From the NCBI GenBank assembly GCA_021014325.1, contig CM037476.1, forward strand, positions 22,108,827-22,172,826: a stretch of DNA of 64,000 nucleotides, in the 5' to 3' direction. Source of the DNA: Plazaster borealis (lineage: Eukaryota; Echinodermata; Asteroidea; Forcipulatida; Labidiasteridae). Position 1 is the first letter of the stretch; each line of letters opens with the position of its first letter. A model generated the notes under the pieces. It searched no databases. It had not been told where the DNA came from and was given only the letters and a program-made list of their open reading frames with translations. Made by a program: the position numbers and the translations under genes. Positions 18,091 to 30,300 of this stretch are shown here, in pieces.

Positions 18091-18576
18091 TTTGTCAGTT
18101 TTTTTATATGCAGTGTTTCATGTGTACAACCAGTGTTTACAATTTTCAGTATGTGGCTTGAAGTTCAACCCCAGTCAGTAATGTACCCTCTCATAATTTC
18201 CTTGAAAGCAATTTCTTTTTGGAAAAATTAGTGCTTGTAAAAATTACAAACCACATTTAAAAATCAGAAAATGAAAGGTTGATTTTTTTGAAGCAGTTTT
18301 GAGCAGTCAAAGGTGATTTATACACAAAACATTTACTCCCCAAAACTGCCAAAAACAACACATGCCGACTGGGGTGAGATCCACCATTTTGTAAGATTTA
18401 ACGTAACTTTTTTACTGTAAATGAACTGTTTTGCACCGTAAAAATTGAAATAAAATTATCACTTGATTGAAAAAAGCTTCTGTATCACATTGATTGTCAG
18501 CTAACAAATTATTGTAAACAATGACACGTTTAAAACCCCATCAAGTAAATAAAATATGGCCGACACCATTCATGCT
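18091..18576. other. Non-coding stretch
   Basis: AT-rich DNA between the endonuclease-like ORF and the MITE. No gene or repeat was recognised apart from short A/T runs. Confidence 0.5.
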
Positions 18577-19056
18577 TATAGGGTGCACCCCACTAATTCA
18601 ACTCCCATAGCATTCAGTGCAAAAGGCTAAATATTCAAAAATACACGAAAAATACTTAAAAGTCTCACAGCTTTTTACAGTAAAGGGAAAAGTATTAATT
18701 GACTCTTGAACTTTTATTCTCTGCTCAATTTAATATGGGGAGTCCCTGGTCTCGTCGAGTTATTCTCCCTCCAAATCAAAACACCCCTACACCGGTGTAA
18801 TTTTCCAAACGTCCGAGCATCAATCTTGAAAAATGTCCCTACACCTCTCGGCAAATAGGACCAGTTTTTCAGGGCCTATGTCATCCAAAATACCTCAAGT
18901 TGGAAGTCAACAACCCCCAGGTTACAATTGGGCAACATTTTTACACTCTACCCCTTTTATTGGGCTCTCAAATCTGTATAATATAGGATATAGGATACAA
19001 AATATTCATGAGCTCGATGCTCTGTTTTCTCCATATTTAGTGGGGTGCACCCTATA
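18577..19056. mobile_element. 480-bp MITE with perfect 20-bp inverted termini
   Basis: Begins TATAGGGTGCACCCCACTAA and ends with its exact reverse complement. TA-TAGGG at one end and CCCTA-TA at the other allow a TA target duplication, as in Tc1/mariner-like MITEs. No transposase reading frame inside. Confidence 0.75.
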
Positions 19057-19514
19057 GTGGCAGCATCCGGTCCGTAGGTGTAGGTGGTCCAGCAAAAGGA
19101 CAAACACGTGACAGCCATGGTCTCAGCCATCATCCCGGTAAAAACATTTTCTAATGGACTTTCTCTACATTAATGAAGTAAAATCCAAATATAAAATTAA
19201 AATAGTTTGTCCTACATGATTTAAGATGTTTAACTTCCCATTAGATTCAAATCAAAGTTGGATTTGTTACGCATTTTATTTAGCGCTCCGTGTTGGACTG
19301 GTCCGACTACGTTGGATTTAAGCGCAAAATGTATACGTAGTAGCACGCGCGCAGTTTAAAACTTACTGCGCAATATTTTGTAAATAATTGCGCGCGTTCG
19401 CCTTGTAATAAATAGTCTTGGCCCAAGACGTCAGTGATCGATAGCGGATAGTGTACTGCGCTCGGTTACAACTCGCTATAGCGCGCCCTCTTGTGGCTTG
19501 AATTACCCAATTTG

Positions 19515-20705
19515 ACTGGCTCGTGCTAGTGCTATTAGACTTTTCGGCTGCCTTTGACATCATAGATCATCGATATTTTACTTGACAGAATGAGAGATGA
19601 TCTAGGCGTTTCAGATACTGCACTTCTGTGGTTCAAGTCATATATCTCCCTGATAGACAAAGTCGGTTATATTCATAACCTCTACTCTGATCCAGTTGAT
19701 TTGGAGTATGGGCTACCCCAGGGGTCAATATTAGGTCCCTTGATGTTTGGAATTTACACTCCCACTTGGCAATATCATACGTCATCATAACATAGACTTT
19801 CATGTGCTGATGATACACAGCTGTTCTTTGATCCTAGAATACCTGGTGCTTGGCAAGTTGCCATTGAGAAACTGTAGCTGTATACTGATGTTCAAAATTG
19901 GATGACTTGTAACAAGATAAAGCTTAATGAAAACAAAACCGAGTTCATAATTGTGCTTGGTACTCCCCTAAACCTCAAGAAACTTCCAAAGAGATCTTTG
20001 CATAATTATGGGTGATACATGCATCGACCCTACTGATTCCGTCCGCAATTTAGGAATAAAATTTGATTCACATATGACAATGAGCAAGCAATTTTCTAGC
20101 CTCTACCAATCGACCAATTTTCAATTACGTAACATTAGGAGAATCAGACGGTGACCTTGATAAGGATACTCTCCATCATGTTGTCAGAGCTTTAGTCCTC
20201 TCTCGTATTGACTATGGCAATCTCCATTTATTTGGTGCCACGTCATATGAATTGGACAGAGTTCAAAGATTACAAAATAGTGCAGCTCGTTTAATATGTT
20301 CCACACCCTTGAGAGAACATATTACCCCATCACTTAGGGAACTTCATTGGCTACCAATTAGAGAACGTATTCATTAAGATTGCTCTTCTTGTTTTTAAAG
20401 GATTAAACAAAAATACTCCGCGATATATTTCCACTTTACTGTCACATTACACTCCACCAAGATTTCTTCGGTCCACACTTGACATCACTCGCTTGAATGT
20501 TCCCCAAACAAAGTTCTAGGGCGGGTCAAAAAGCTTTCAGTGTAGCTGGGCCAATGAATTGGAACAATTCCTACTGTCATTAGGGAATCTGTTAATTTAT
20601 CTACATTTCGTACAGCTCTTACGTTTTCTCACCTTTTTCCATGTTAATTGCTTTTATGTGCGCTATGATCTTGATGGAATAGCGCCTTATAAATTTTGAT
20701 TGTTG
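19515..20705 (+). pseudogene. 5'-truncated non-LTR retrotransposon reverse transcriptase, dead
   Basis: RT motifs in broken frames: LLDFSAAFDIIDH, LEYGLPQGSILGPLMFGIYT, then YADDTQLFF-like text near 19805, and the tail VRNLGIKFD... ARLICSTPLREHITPSLREL, HWLPI. This order is typical of CR1/L2- or jockey-like LINEs. Several frameshifts and stops. No endonuclease domain is present, so the 5' half is missing. Confidence 0.78.
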
Positions 20706-20715
20706 TTATGTTATG

Positions 20716-20790
20716 TAAGGAGTTTCCCTCCCAGGGTTTACTATTGTAAACATGTTGGAAATAAAGTAAACCATGGGGGCGAGGTTGATA
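20716..20790 (+). repeat. Short dispersed repeat, copy 1
   Basis: AAGGAGTTTCCCTCCCAGGG... to AGTAAACCATGGGG matches 27959-28034 closely. Confidence 0.7.
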
Positions 20791-21129
20791 AAGAGTGGTA
20801 TACTTAGGCAAGCAAGTCTTTAATTAATTTGCGCGAGTTTCTACCTTGTCTTAAACACACATATATTGAGGGCGCCCTTTACAAAAGTTGCAGAAAAGTT
20901 GCTGTACAATACAATGCTGTAGGTTTGTTTTCCCATGGAGGAAGAAAAATGGTTGTCCCTTTCTATTTAGAAGCCAGTTTACGTTTTTGAGATGATTTTC
21001 TTTCGATGTCAATCTTTTTTCACGAAGTGAAACAGGATCTGATATTTCAAGAGACAGAACAACATTTAAGGTAAAATTTTTAATGATAAAATGGCACTTT
21101 TTTTGACAGACCATGGACAAGTGAATGGG

Positions 21130-21332
21130 ATGGTTAGCCCCACTTCTAACATGTCTAAGTTCGATTCGAGTCTACTTCTGTGGCCAACCATGGAGGAAGG
21201 CCTAATTCCTCCATGGGCCAACGAAGGATTCATGGATCGTTGGCCACAGAAGTGGGGCTAGTGAATGGTATGCTCATTGCCTAGCCCAGGTTGGACTCCT
21301 CCGTTGCATACAACGCGACGGAGTCCAGGGTA
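21130..21332. repeat. Two adjacent fold-back sequences
   Basis: The first pairs CTTCTGTGGCCAAC (21173-21190) with GTTGGCCACAGAAG (21239-21256). The second, 21285-21331, pairs GGACTCCTCCGTTG with CGACGGAGTCC; a near copy lies at 25600-25642. Confidence 0.65.
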
Positions 21333-21905
21333 TAAAGGTCCTCAGGCATTGCAACAAAATTTATAACCATTTTTTATCATATTTTTACCTTTTTGAGGAA
21401 GCTGAAACGTGACTCACATGTTCCTTGTGTCCTGAACCTTACGCCTGCTCTATTCAGAATTGCCAATTTTATCCTTGGATGACATTATTGTGAAAATAAA
21501 ATGGAAATCGACGCATTCGTTGCGACAACCTCAACTGACATGGAACCAAGTCCACAAAAGAGGGCGCTGTCTAACCCGTGCGTAACACAACACTGAACGC
21601 TTTTTTCTTCCGGGCGGCAACACGACGGAGTCACAGCGCCAGTGCACAACTTGGACTTATTTTCGGAAATAATGTCATTCATGGATGTATTTGATAGGTT
21701 TTGAACTCAGCAAAAGTGTAATTAAAGGCACCAAGAATAAGTGAATGGAGTTTCAGCTTCTCAAATTAGGTAAAAATATTTTAAAATGTTACTCAAAATT
21801 TTGTTCGCATTGTAAAGGATCTTTATACCCAGGACGTCAGTGCAGTGGGTGGCACTGACTGACGTCCTACATGTACCAGGGCTAGCTCATTGCCATGGGT
21901 GGGCT

Positions 21906-23474
21906 GGTCAACTCGGTCCGAGGTCAACTCGGTCCAAAGTCAACTCGGTCCGAAGTCATCTCGGTCCGAAGTCAACTCGGTCCGAAAAATTAAACAAATT
22001 GGTTGACGGACGCTGTATCTCAGAAATTAATAATATTCAGCGTTTAAAAAAGACAACTCTTTATGAAAGCATAATTTAGGTAACATGGAGAGTAGGTGAG
22101 AGAGGAGACAGGACGGTGGAGAGGAGAAACAGAGTGGGAAAGCGCCATTTTTTTCCCCGGATTTTCGAGAAAATATATATATATATATATTTTTTTAAAC
22201 CGTCCCCCTATGAAATCCATTTATCGTAGAATTTTGCTCCCTACCCCAGTCGATTGGAAACATCCTCATGAATAAATTAAAAAAAAAAAAAAAAAAAAAA
22301 GCTTCAGAAAGTGGCAGCCGCCTCCGGAAATTTTCCTAGGTAACTGAAGTGGGTCCTACTACTTGCCGTCAACACGCCGTCAACTCACTTGTGCCGTCAA
22401 CTCGCCGTCAACTCCTCCAATATACATTTAAAATCCACAAAAGAAGCAAAGAACTGTAAAGTATTAGCTAAAAGAGAATTCTCATAAGTTTTAGGTTACA
22501 TTTCGGAATAAAAATTTAGTTTTTTTCCTGTGAAAAAATTATCTCGCTTGCACAACATGGCAACTGAGGGCGCTTTTCCTGCATATGGATTAGTCTTGGC
22601 CCAAGATGCCAATGATTGGTACTATTTATTTATCAACACAAAATCGTTTTTGTAAATTAAATTTTACGAAAACCATAGGAAATATGTAGTTTAGCCCAGA
22701 CTTAACACTTCCATGCCCCATTTATAAATTTTTGATGTATATTTAATGAGTTGACGGCACGAAAATGAGTTGACGGCGAGTTGACGGCAAGTCGACGAGT
22801 TGACAGCAAGTAGTAGGACCGACTGAAGTTAAACAAAATGTTTGAAAATGAACTTTCCTTTGCAGTTTGTTCAAGACATTTTTTTTTTGTATGGTTGAAA
22901 ATTTCTACTATTTATTATAAAGGGAATTTTACTTGTATCTTTTACATTATACCTTTTTTTAAATTATATAATGATAGGCCTAATTAATTTCAGTTAAATT
23001 GGACAACCAAACATACTTTTTATGGTTCTAAATTGTTATGGAATATTTCTCATAGAATAGATTTGGCATTCTTATTATTAGTGTAATTTTACTTGAAAGT
23101 TTGTTTATATTACCATGATATACTTTCAATCAAACAGTTTCCTTCATTGTTCTACATTATTTATTTTATGTGTTTTAATTGACTGGAGTAGAACATTTAT
23201 CTCCTATTTTCGGAATAAAAAAAGTCATACACTAACTGCAATTAAGATTTCTTTTTTAAACGCTGATTATTAGGCCCTTTTAATTTATGAGATTACATAG
23301 TAAGCACACAATTATGAAACTTGTTAACAATCTCGGACCGAGTTGGCTTTGGACCGAGTTAATTTCGGACCGAGATGACTTTGGACCGAGATAACATCGG
23401 ACCGAGTTGACTTTGGACCGAGTTGACTTCGGACCGAGTTGACTCGGACCGAGTTGACTACGGACCGAGTTGAC
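21906..23474. mobile_element. Fold-back element with arms of CGGTCCGA-GTCAACT subrepeats
   Basis: The left arm (21906-21985) contains five GTCAACTCGGTCCGA-like units; the right arm (23331-23474) holds about nine in reverse orientation. There is no reading frame beyond meaningless translation of the units. It encloses the smaller element at 22351-22821 and is cut by the tandem duplication at 22054. Confidence 0.65.
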
Positions 23475-23712
23475 CCATAACCCACTCACTCACTCGTGCT
23501 AATGAGTCATGGGCTAACCATCCATGGAGGGTTAGTAACAATTGTAACGTTTCAAAGTGGAATGCTTTAAATTTATTAAGTGCAAAGTCGTTTGTGCACA
23601 CGTTTGTGAAATTCGGCAAACACTCTGGGGTGGTCGGTGTTATGATGTTAGCTATGTTCTCCACCTAAAAAATAATTGTGGAAAACAGTGCAAAAGCAGT
23701 AACATTACAAAG
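22054..23712. repeat. 1659-bp tandem duplication, unit 1
   Basis: From CAACTCTTTATGAAAGC to ATTACAAAG. It is followed directly by a nearly identical unit at 23713. Visible differences are few: AG in ACAGAGTGGG, poly-A lengths, one C near 24326 and A/G in CACTCTGGGG. Confidence 0.93.
22351..22821. mobile_element. hAT-like MITE nested in the fold-back element, copy 1
   Basis: Terminal repeats GGTCCTACTACTTGC and the reverse complement, followed inside by tandem GCCGTCAACTC units. An 8-bp ACTGAAGT occurs directly on both sides (22343-22350 and 22822-22829), the size of a hAT target duplication. Confidence 0.7.
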
Positions 23713-25371
23713 CAACTCTTTATGAAAGCATAATTTAGGTAACATGGAGAGTAGGTGAGAGAGGAGACAGGACGGTGGAGAGGAGAAACAGTGGGAAAGC
23801 GCCATTTTTTTCCCCGGATTTTCGAGAAAATATATATATATATATTTTTTTTTAAACCGTCCCCCTATGAAATCCATTTATCGTAGAATTTTGCTCCCTA
23901 CCCCAGTCGATTGGAAACATCCTCATGAATAAATTAAAAAAAAAAAAAAAAAAAAAAGCTTCAGAAAGTGGCAGCCGCCTCCGGAAATTTTCCTAGGTAA
24001 CTGAAGTGGGTCCTACTACTTGCCGTCAACACGCCGTCAACTCACTTGTGCCGTCAACTCGCCGTCAACTCCTCCAATATACATTTAAAATCCACAAAAG
24101 AAGCAAAGAACTGTAAAGTATTAGCTAAAAGAGAATTCTCATAAGTTTTAGGTTACATTTCGGAATAAAAATTTAGTTTTTTTCCTGTGAAAAAATTATC
24201 TCGCTTGCACAACATGGCAACTGAGGGCGCTTTTCCTGCATATGGATTAGTCTTGGCCCAAGATGCCAATGATTGGTACTATTTATTTATCAACACAAAA
24301 TCGTTTTTGTAAATTAAATTTTACCGAAAACCATAGGAAATATGTAGTTTAGCCCAGACTTAACACTTCCATGCCCCATTTATAAATTTTTGATGTATAT
24401 TTAATGAGTTGACGGCACGAAAATGAGTTGACGGCGAGTTGACGGCAAGTCGACGAGTTGACAGCAAGTAGTAGGACCGACTGAAGTTAAACAAAATGTT
24501 TGAAAATGAACTTTCCTTTGCAGTTTGTTCAAGACATTTTTTTTTTGTATGGTTGAAAATTTCTACTATTTATTATAAAGGGAATTTTACTTGTATCTTT
24601 TACATTATACCTTTTTTTAAATTATATAATGATAGGCCTAATTAATTTCAGTTAAATTGGACAACCAAACATACTTTTTATGGTTCTAAATTGTTATGGA
24701 ATATTTCTCATAGAATAGATTTGGCATTCTTATTATTAGTGTAATTTTACTTGAAAGTTTGTTTATATTACCATGATATACTTTCAATCAAACAGTTTCC
24801 TTCATTGTTCTACATTATTTATTTTATGTGTTTTAATTGACTGGAGTAGAACATTTATCTCCTATTTTCGGAATAAAAAAAGTCATACACTAACTGCAAT
24901 TAAGATTTCTTTTTTAAACGCTGATTATTAGGCCCTTTTAATTTATGAGATTACATAGTAAGCACACAATTATGAAACTTGTTAACAATCTCGGACCGAG
25001 TTGGCTTTGGACCGAGTTAATTTCGGACCGAGATGACTTTGGACCGAGATAACATCGGACCGAGTTGACTTTGGACCGAGTTGACTTCGGACCGAGTTGA
25101 CTCGGACCGAGTTGACTACGGACCGAGTTGACCCATAACCCACTCACTCACTCGTGCTAATGAGTCATGGGCTAACCATCCATGGAGGGTTAGTAACAAT
25201 TGTAACGTTTCAAAGTGGAATGCTTTAAATTTATTAAGTGCAAAGTCGTTTGTGCACACGTTTGTGAAATTCGGCAAACGCTCTGGGGTGGTCGGTGTTA
25301 TGATGTTAGCTATGTTCTCCACCTAAAAAATAATTGTGGAAAACAGTGCAAAAGCAGTAACATTACAAAGC
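23713..25371. repeat. 1659-bp tandem duplication, unit 2
   Basis: Second unit, head to tail with the first. It lacks the left arm of the fold-back element, because the duplicated segment begins inside that element. Confidence 0.93.
24010..24481. mobile_element. hAT-like MITE, copy 2 in the tandem duplicate
   Basis: The same element as at 22351-22821, duplicated with its surroundings. Confidence 0.7.
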
Positions 25372-26519
25372 AATGAAATGTTTAGATTGGTGAGCTAATC
25401 TTACCTCAAACAAATCAGAATTGATTGTATTTGTACTGTAGCAAAGTCAGTGTTATAATATAATAATAAAATCACTTCAAATTGTATTTGTTCACAAAAA
25501 TGTAGTGAATGTAAGTTGTAAGGAAAATATTTAATTTTAATTTTAAAAGCAGACGACAGAACATTGCCCAACACAGATTGATAGTCTGCAGCTAGCCCAG
25601 GTTGGACTCCTCCGTTGCATACAATGCGACGGAAGTCCTACCAGGGCTAGTCTGCAGCATGGTTGGTCCCAATAGATTGAAGCGAAAGTGCGTACAGTAT
25701 TCCGGTTCAAATTGTTAGCGTGACGCACATTTTAAAAACAGGTAGTGCAAAGTTTCTGCTTCTTAAAAAAAATGTGCTGGATACCAGTCACAATGTTACA
25801 TGTGACATGATTTTTGGCTGGTAACCTTAACCCTAACGGCATCAAATCCATCAAAATCAATCGGTGGAATATGGTTGATTTTGTAAGACTTGGTACACAC
25901 CAGATTGAAACATTTGGTTGATTTTGGCGGATTTGGTATGGTTTCTAGCCAAAACACCTAGGGAGTTAGGGTTAAATCATAGTTTGGTAAGCATAATACT
26001 ATAATAATGTTGCCGCAAGCCAATGTTGTGCTTAGCTGATTAATTTGTGCTTAGGCAGGGTAAGGTGGCCCTACATTCTATTGTTGTAGTATGAAATTGG
26101 GCCCTGGTCAGCGCAAATTGGTCCAGCCGGTTGGGAAAATAGCGGGTGGGGGGGGGGGGTTTCCAAATTATAGAAATGTAACAGATTTCCATGCAATTTT
26201 TGCTTTGTTTTGATAATGTATTTTTAACAGATAGGCAGAAGGTTATAATGGTTACCAATTCACTGTATGAAGTCGTCGATAGATATGTATTGTCACCGCA
26301 AAAAAGTGAATTTTTACTGCAGTCTTCAGACTCGCGCTAATAATTGAAAATATTGTGGTTTATAACTTGATATTAAATGAATTGATAATGTCCTACATGT
26401 ATTCCTAAATATGACTCAACATAGTTAGCAATAATTACTAGTATGGTGGTAGGTAGACCCAGTGTGTATGACTGCAGATGTCAAAATGTTTTTAAAAGGA
26501 GTATCCTACAGCGCCCAAG
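25372..26519. other. Non-coding region upstream of NOX2
   Basis: Contains a copy of the CTCCTCCGTTG fold-back (25590-25650) and a poly-G run near 26150. No coding region or clear promoter was recognised. Confidence 0.5.
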
Positions 26520-26905
26520 TTACTGGGTCTAGTGGTAGGAGTAATCCAAGTGGGAGTGTGTCCTTAACCAAGACACTTAACCACATGCTTCGTCCTTCAG
26601 ATGGGACGTAAAGCCGTTGGTCCCGTGTGCTGTGTAATGCACGTAAAAGAACCCAGTGCACTTAATCGTAAAGAGAAGGGGTTTGCCCCGGTGTTCCTGG
26701 TTTGATCGGCAGCATATTGCGCCACAGCACCCTGTAAACCATTACATGGTGCTATGTAAAGGAGTAGGTCTCATACTTCAGAAACGTACATGTAGCTCAA
26801 CAATACCTTGCAGGAAAACACTGAATGTTGAAGCGCCTTGAGCGTCACTGAGTGACGGATATGTGCGCTATATAAGAAGCCACTATTATTATTATTATTG
26901 TTATT
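26520..26905 (+). mobile_element. SINE, 5'-truncated, type A
   Basis: Body from GTGTCCTTAACCAAGACACTTAACC through GGGACGTAAAGCCGTTGGTCCC to the tail GCGCTATATAAGAAGCCACTATTATTATT. The same body occurs on the other strand at 48690-49100 with a tRNA-like head. Confidence 0.8.
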
Positions 26906-27326
26906 ATTAGTAGTGAGTAAGACTTCTTGAGGGAGGGAACTTCATGACAAGGTGTATGTAACTCTAAACTTGAAGTTTAAGTACGAGTGAATGAGATCAG
27001 AGAGTGACCTTAGTGTCACTATTGACAAGAATTTACAATAACAGTTTTAGTGACAAATTTTTTGTGATTTTCTCAGCAAGTAGACACTGTATTCAGCTGA
27101 AACCTTCACAGGTGACATTTAGTCTGTATCTTTCTTGATCGTTTTGCCAATAAATCAGCAATTACCTTTTTCGACAAAAAACAATCTATGAGTGACCCTA
27201 CCGTCAAGTTTTAATGTACATGATGTACAACTGACTACAAGCTTGAATTTTTACATTTTCAGCAGAGGACTACACTTCCATATCTTCATCAGGTGCTAAG
27301 ACCATGCCAAGAGAGACTTGGTAAAT

Positions 27327-30300
27327 ATGGGGGATCGTTTCATCAACGAAGGAGTGAGATGGATGTTATTGGTGAGTTACTGTTTTTGCATTTATCGTGT
27401 TTCCTTTTGATTGATAGCTCTATGGTTCCTGATGTTTACTGTACATTGTGTGTATTGACTCGCAGCGTTGACGTACGGTGTTGTTGTTCGTTACCTATTT
27501 GCATATTGGGTATTGTTTCTGACCGAGTGAGGCCGTGTGTGAACCAAATTTACATGAGGCGAAACAAGTACAAAACAAGTTTGTTTTGTTCATTGTCAGG
27601 CCACCACCTGATACTTCATAGAGGTATAAGAGACATAGGGGGACTTTGGAACACTAGGTGGCAGCAGACTTACCAGGTTAATTTCCATGGTTTATGTAGT
27701 TCTGAGCATGCGCACATTACCGAGAACAGTACGACGTTGACCCCTGAGGTTGACCGAGTAATACGGGGTTGACCGCTGAGGTTGACCGCTCTCTCACATT
27801 GGTATTCGATCATTTGCATACATCCAACAATTTTGGATACGTATGCAAATTAGAATAGTCTGGCTGTGAACATGGTGAATACTGAATGAGTAGGCCTACA
27901 ACTTAACATGTTTACGTTAGACTTTTGTACACCAGTCGTTGTCCAATCAGGGTGCAAGTAAGGAGTTTCCCTCCCATGGTTTGCTAATTGTAAACATGGT
28001 TGGAAATAAAGTAAACCATGGGGATGAGGTTGACAGAACAATAGATTTACTCAAAAGTCCCCCATTGCCTCCGCTGCCTTGGTGCCATTGAAATCTTCCA
28101 ATAGAAATTTACAATTCCCTCATAAAGGTGCCCTTTACCAAGGAGAAAACACTTCAAGGTGCCCTTGCCCTTTCAAAGATGAAGCATTAGGCCTTCATTT
28201 TTGTTATTATTATTTATTTGGCCATTGATACAAGAAAATAACATTCAGGCATGCAGCCGAAATACACATGTAAGTTAAAACTGTAATCATGAAAATTGTG
28301 ATGCTGTTGAAAGCGCCCTCATGCGGTCAAAATATGGTCAATTTATTTGATTATAAGCCTGTGTTACATATATACATGTAGGAAAATTATGCCACGATTT
28401 TTGTCATTTTTCAAAGTGGTATTTAGCAGTAATTGAATTCAACCTGTTTATTTGAGAACTTTGATACTGCTATAGGGTCCCATTTACCAACGGTCCCATT
28501 TACCAACGGGCCCATTTCTTTGCAATTGACAATGTGTGCAAATTGCTACAACTATTAAAGAGGAACATTGCCTTCAAATCTCTCAAAACTTTGCTGTTCA
28601 GAAAGTGTACTCCTTTTCCGTTTTAAGAGTTGTTCATGCACTAAAACACCTAAAGTGTGTTGTAATTAGTGCGTTACTGAGTCGTGATTAAAAAACATAA
28701 TTTGCCTCTGGAGATACAACCAGCGGAACATACGGTCTGCCATTTTGTGGAGTCAAAAATTTGATTCTACAAAATAGCCTAGGTCTGTGTTCTGTTGTGA
28801 AATTACACGAAACCACACAATTTCAAGGGATAGGCCTACATATGAATCATATATATTTAAATTACAATATCTTTTCCTACCATATTCATTTGATAACAAA
28901 CGTTTTTTGTATATTCCCAAAGCGCCCAATCTGAAGGCAATGTTCCCCTTTAATGTACGAAGTTTGCTATTATGATGTAAAAATATCACTACAACAAAAA
29001 TTGATAATTTTAGGTCGTTGACTAACAAACATTTCTTTTATACTTTTTTGTTTTTCACCTGCAAGGTTTTGTGGTTCCTAGCTAATCTGTTAGCATGGGT
29101 AGTATCCTATACCACATACGCAAATTCAGATGAGTTTTACTACATGCGGCATCTCATGGGGGTAAGTACAAAGGCATCAAATTTGGCAGGAAAATCCACA
29201 AGACTGCAGGGTTTGTAGCTCATAATGTTTACTGGACCAGAATTTATTTTACAATTGACCAGAATTAAACAAGCGCAAAGAGGATGTCTACATGTATTTC
29301 ATTTTGTGTTTTGTGTTCATGTACAATGCAAGCATACTTTGACACTCAACAGAATTTAAAGAAATTGATCAGATTCGAAGTCAACATTTTTTCAAAAAGA
29401 AAATTACACAGTGAGGTATTTTAATCAATTGAAAAACACAAGACCACCGGGCTTGTCCCGTCGTGATTTTACTGGCCCGACGCTAAAAATCGCGGGCCTT
29501 TATCATGGGCCTGCGATCCAGTGTTAATTTTGAGCCCATGTAGTCCTAGACTGACTGTACACTAAACCCTGTTTTGGGCCCAATTTGGGCCCAATTTCAT
29601 GGTATCCCGGAATTCCGTACGAAGGGATAAAAATTATCACGCGCTTCAGAATTCTGTGAGAAGCAGTGCCAAATTGGGTCCTGGTCCAGGCATGATATTC
29701 TGCGTACTTAGTATTCATGGTATTCTGATATCTGATTTTTCGCTTTTGGGAAAAAAATAAGAAAAATTGTGATTTTAAATAGCCTGAAAAATCAATCACA
29801 GCCTACACCATGTGTACAGGTAGGTCAGCATTTCTACTCGATAAAATTTTCTTACTTTTTTCAAAGGGCCAAATATCATACCCGCCAATGTCTCAAATTC
29901 ATGGAGATGCTTTATAAGCCCAAAAAGTAGCTAAGCACAATACAAATTTGCTTACCAGATGAAGGTTTCCAGCAAAAAATACCACATCACACCCTCTTGG
30001 CCTAGGTTCCAGCTTAGTTTTGTTCAGCAACGAATTTGAAAGCAAACTGTCTTTAAAACTGTGCCCATGTCACAGGAAGCAATGCACAGGCAATAGATCC
30101 AAACAATGTCAGACAAAAAAGCACATTCGCAGGCTTGATCTGTTGACATATGGACAGGGAAAACCATGAAGTTTTACCGTAATTTGTTGAAAGAAAACAG
30201 GCAATGCTTCTTTAACCAGATTAACCCAGTTTTCCGTGTCAATCATAACATTCGAGTAAACTGACCCCTTGTGCCAACGCCAGTGTCAACGACAGTGGCT

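Noticed and set aside
23280..25147. Two identical-looking 69-aa ORFs (MSGLWVNSVRSQLGP...)
   Set aside because: They translate the CGGTCCGA-type subrepeats of a fold-back element arm, duplicated with the 1659-bp unit.
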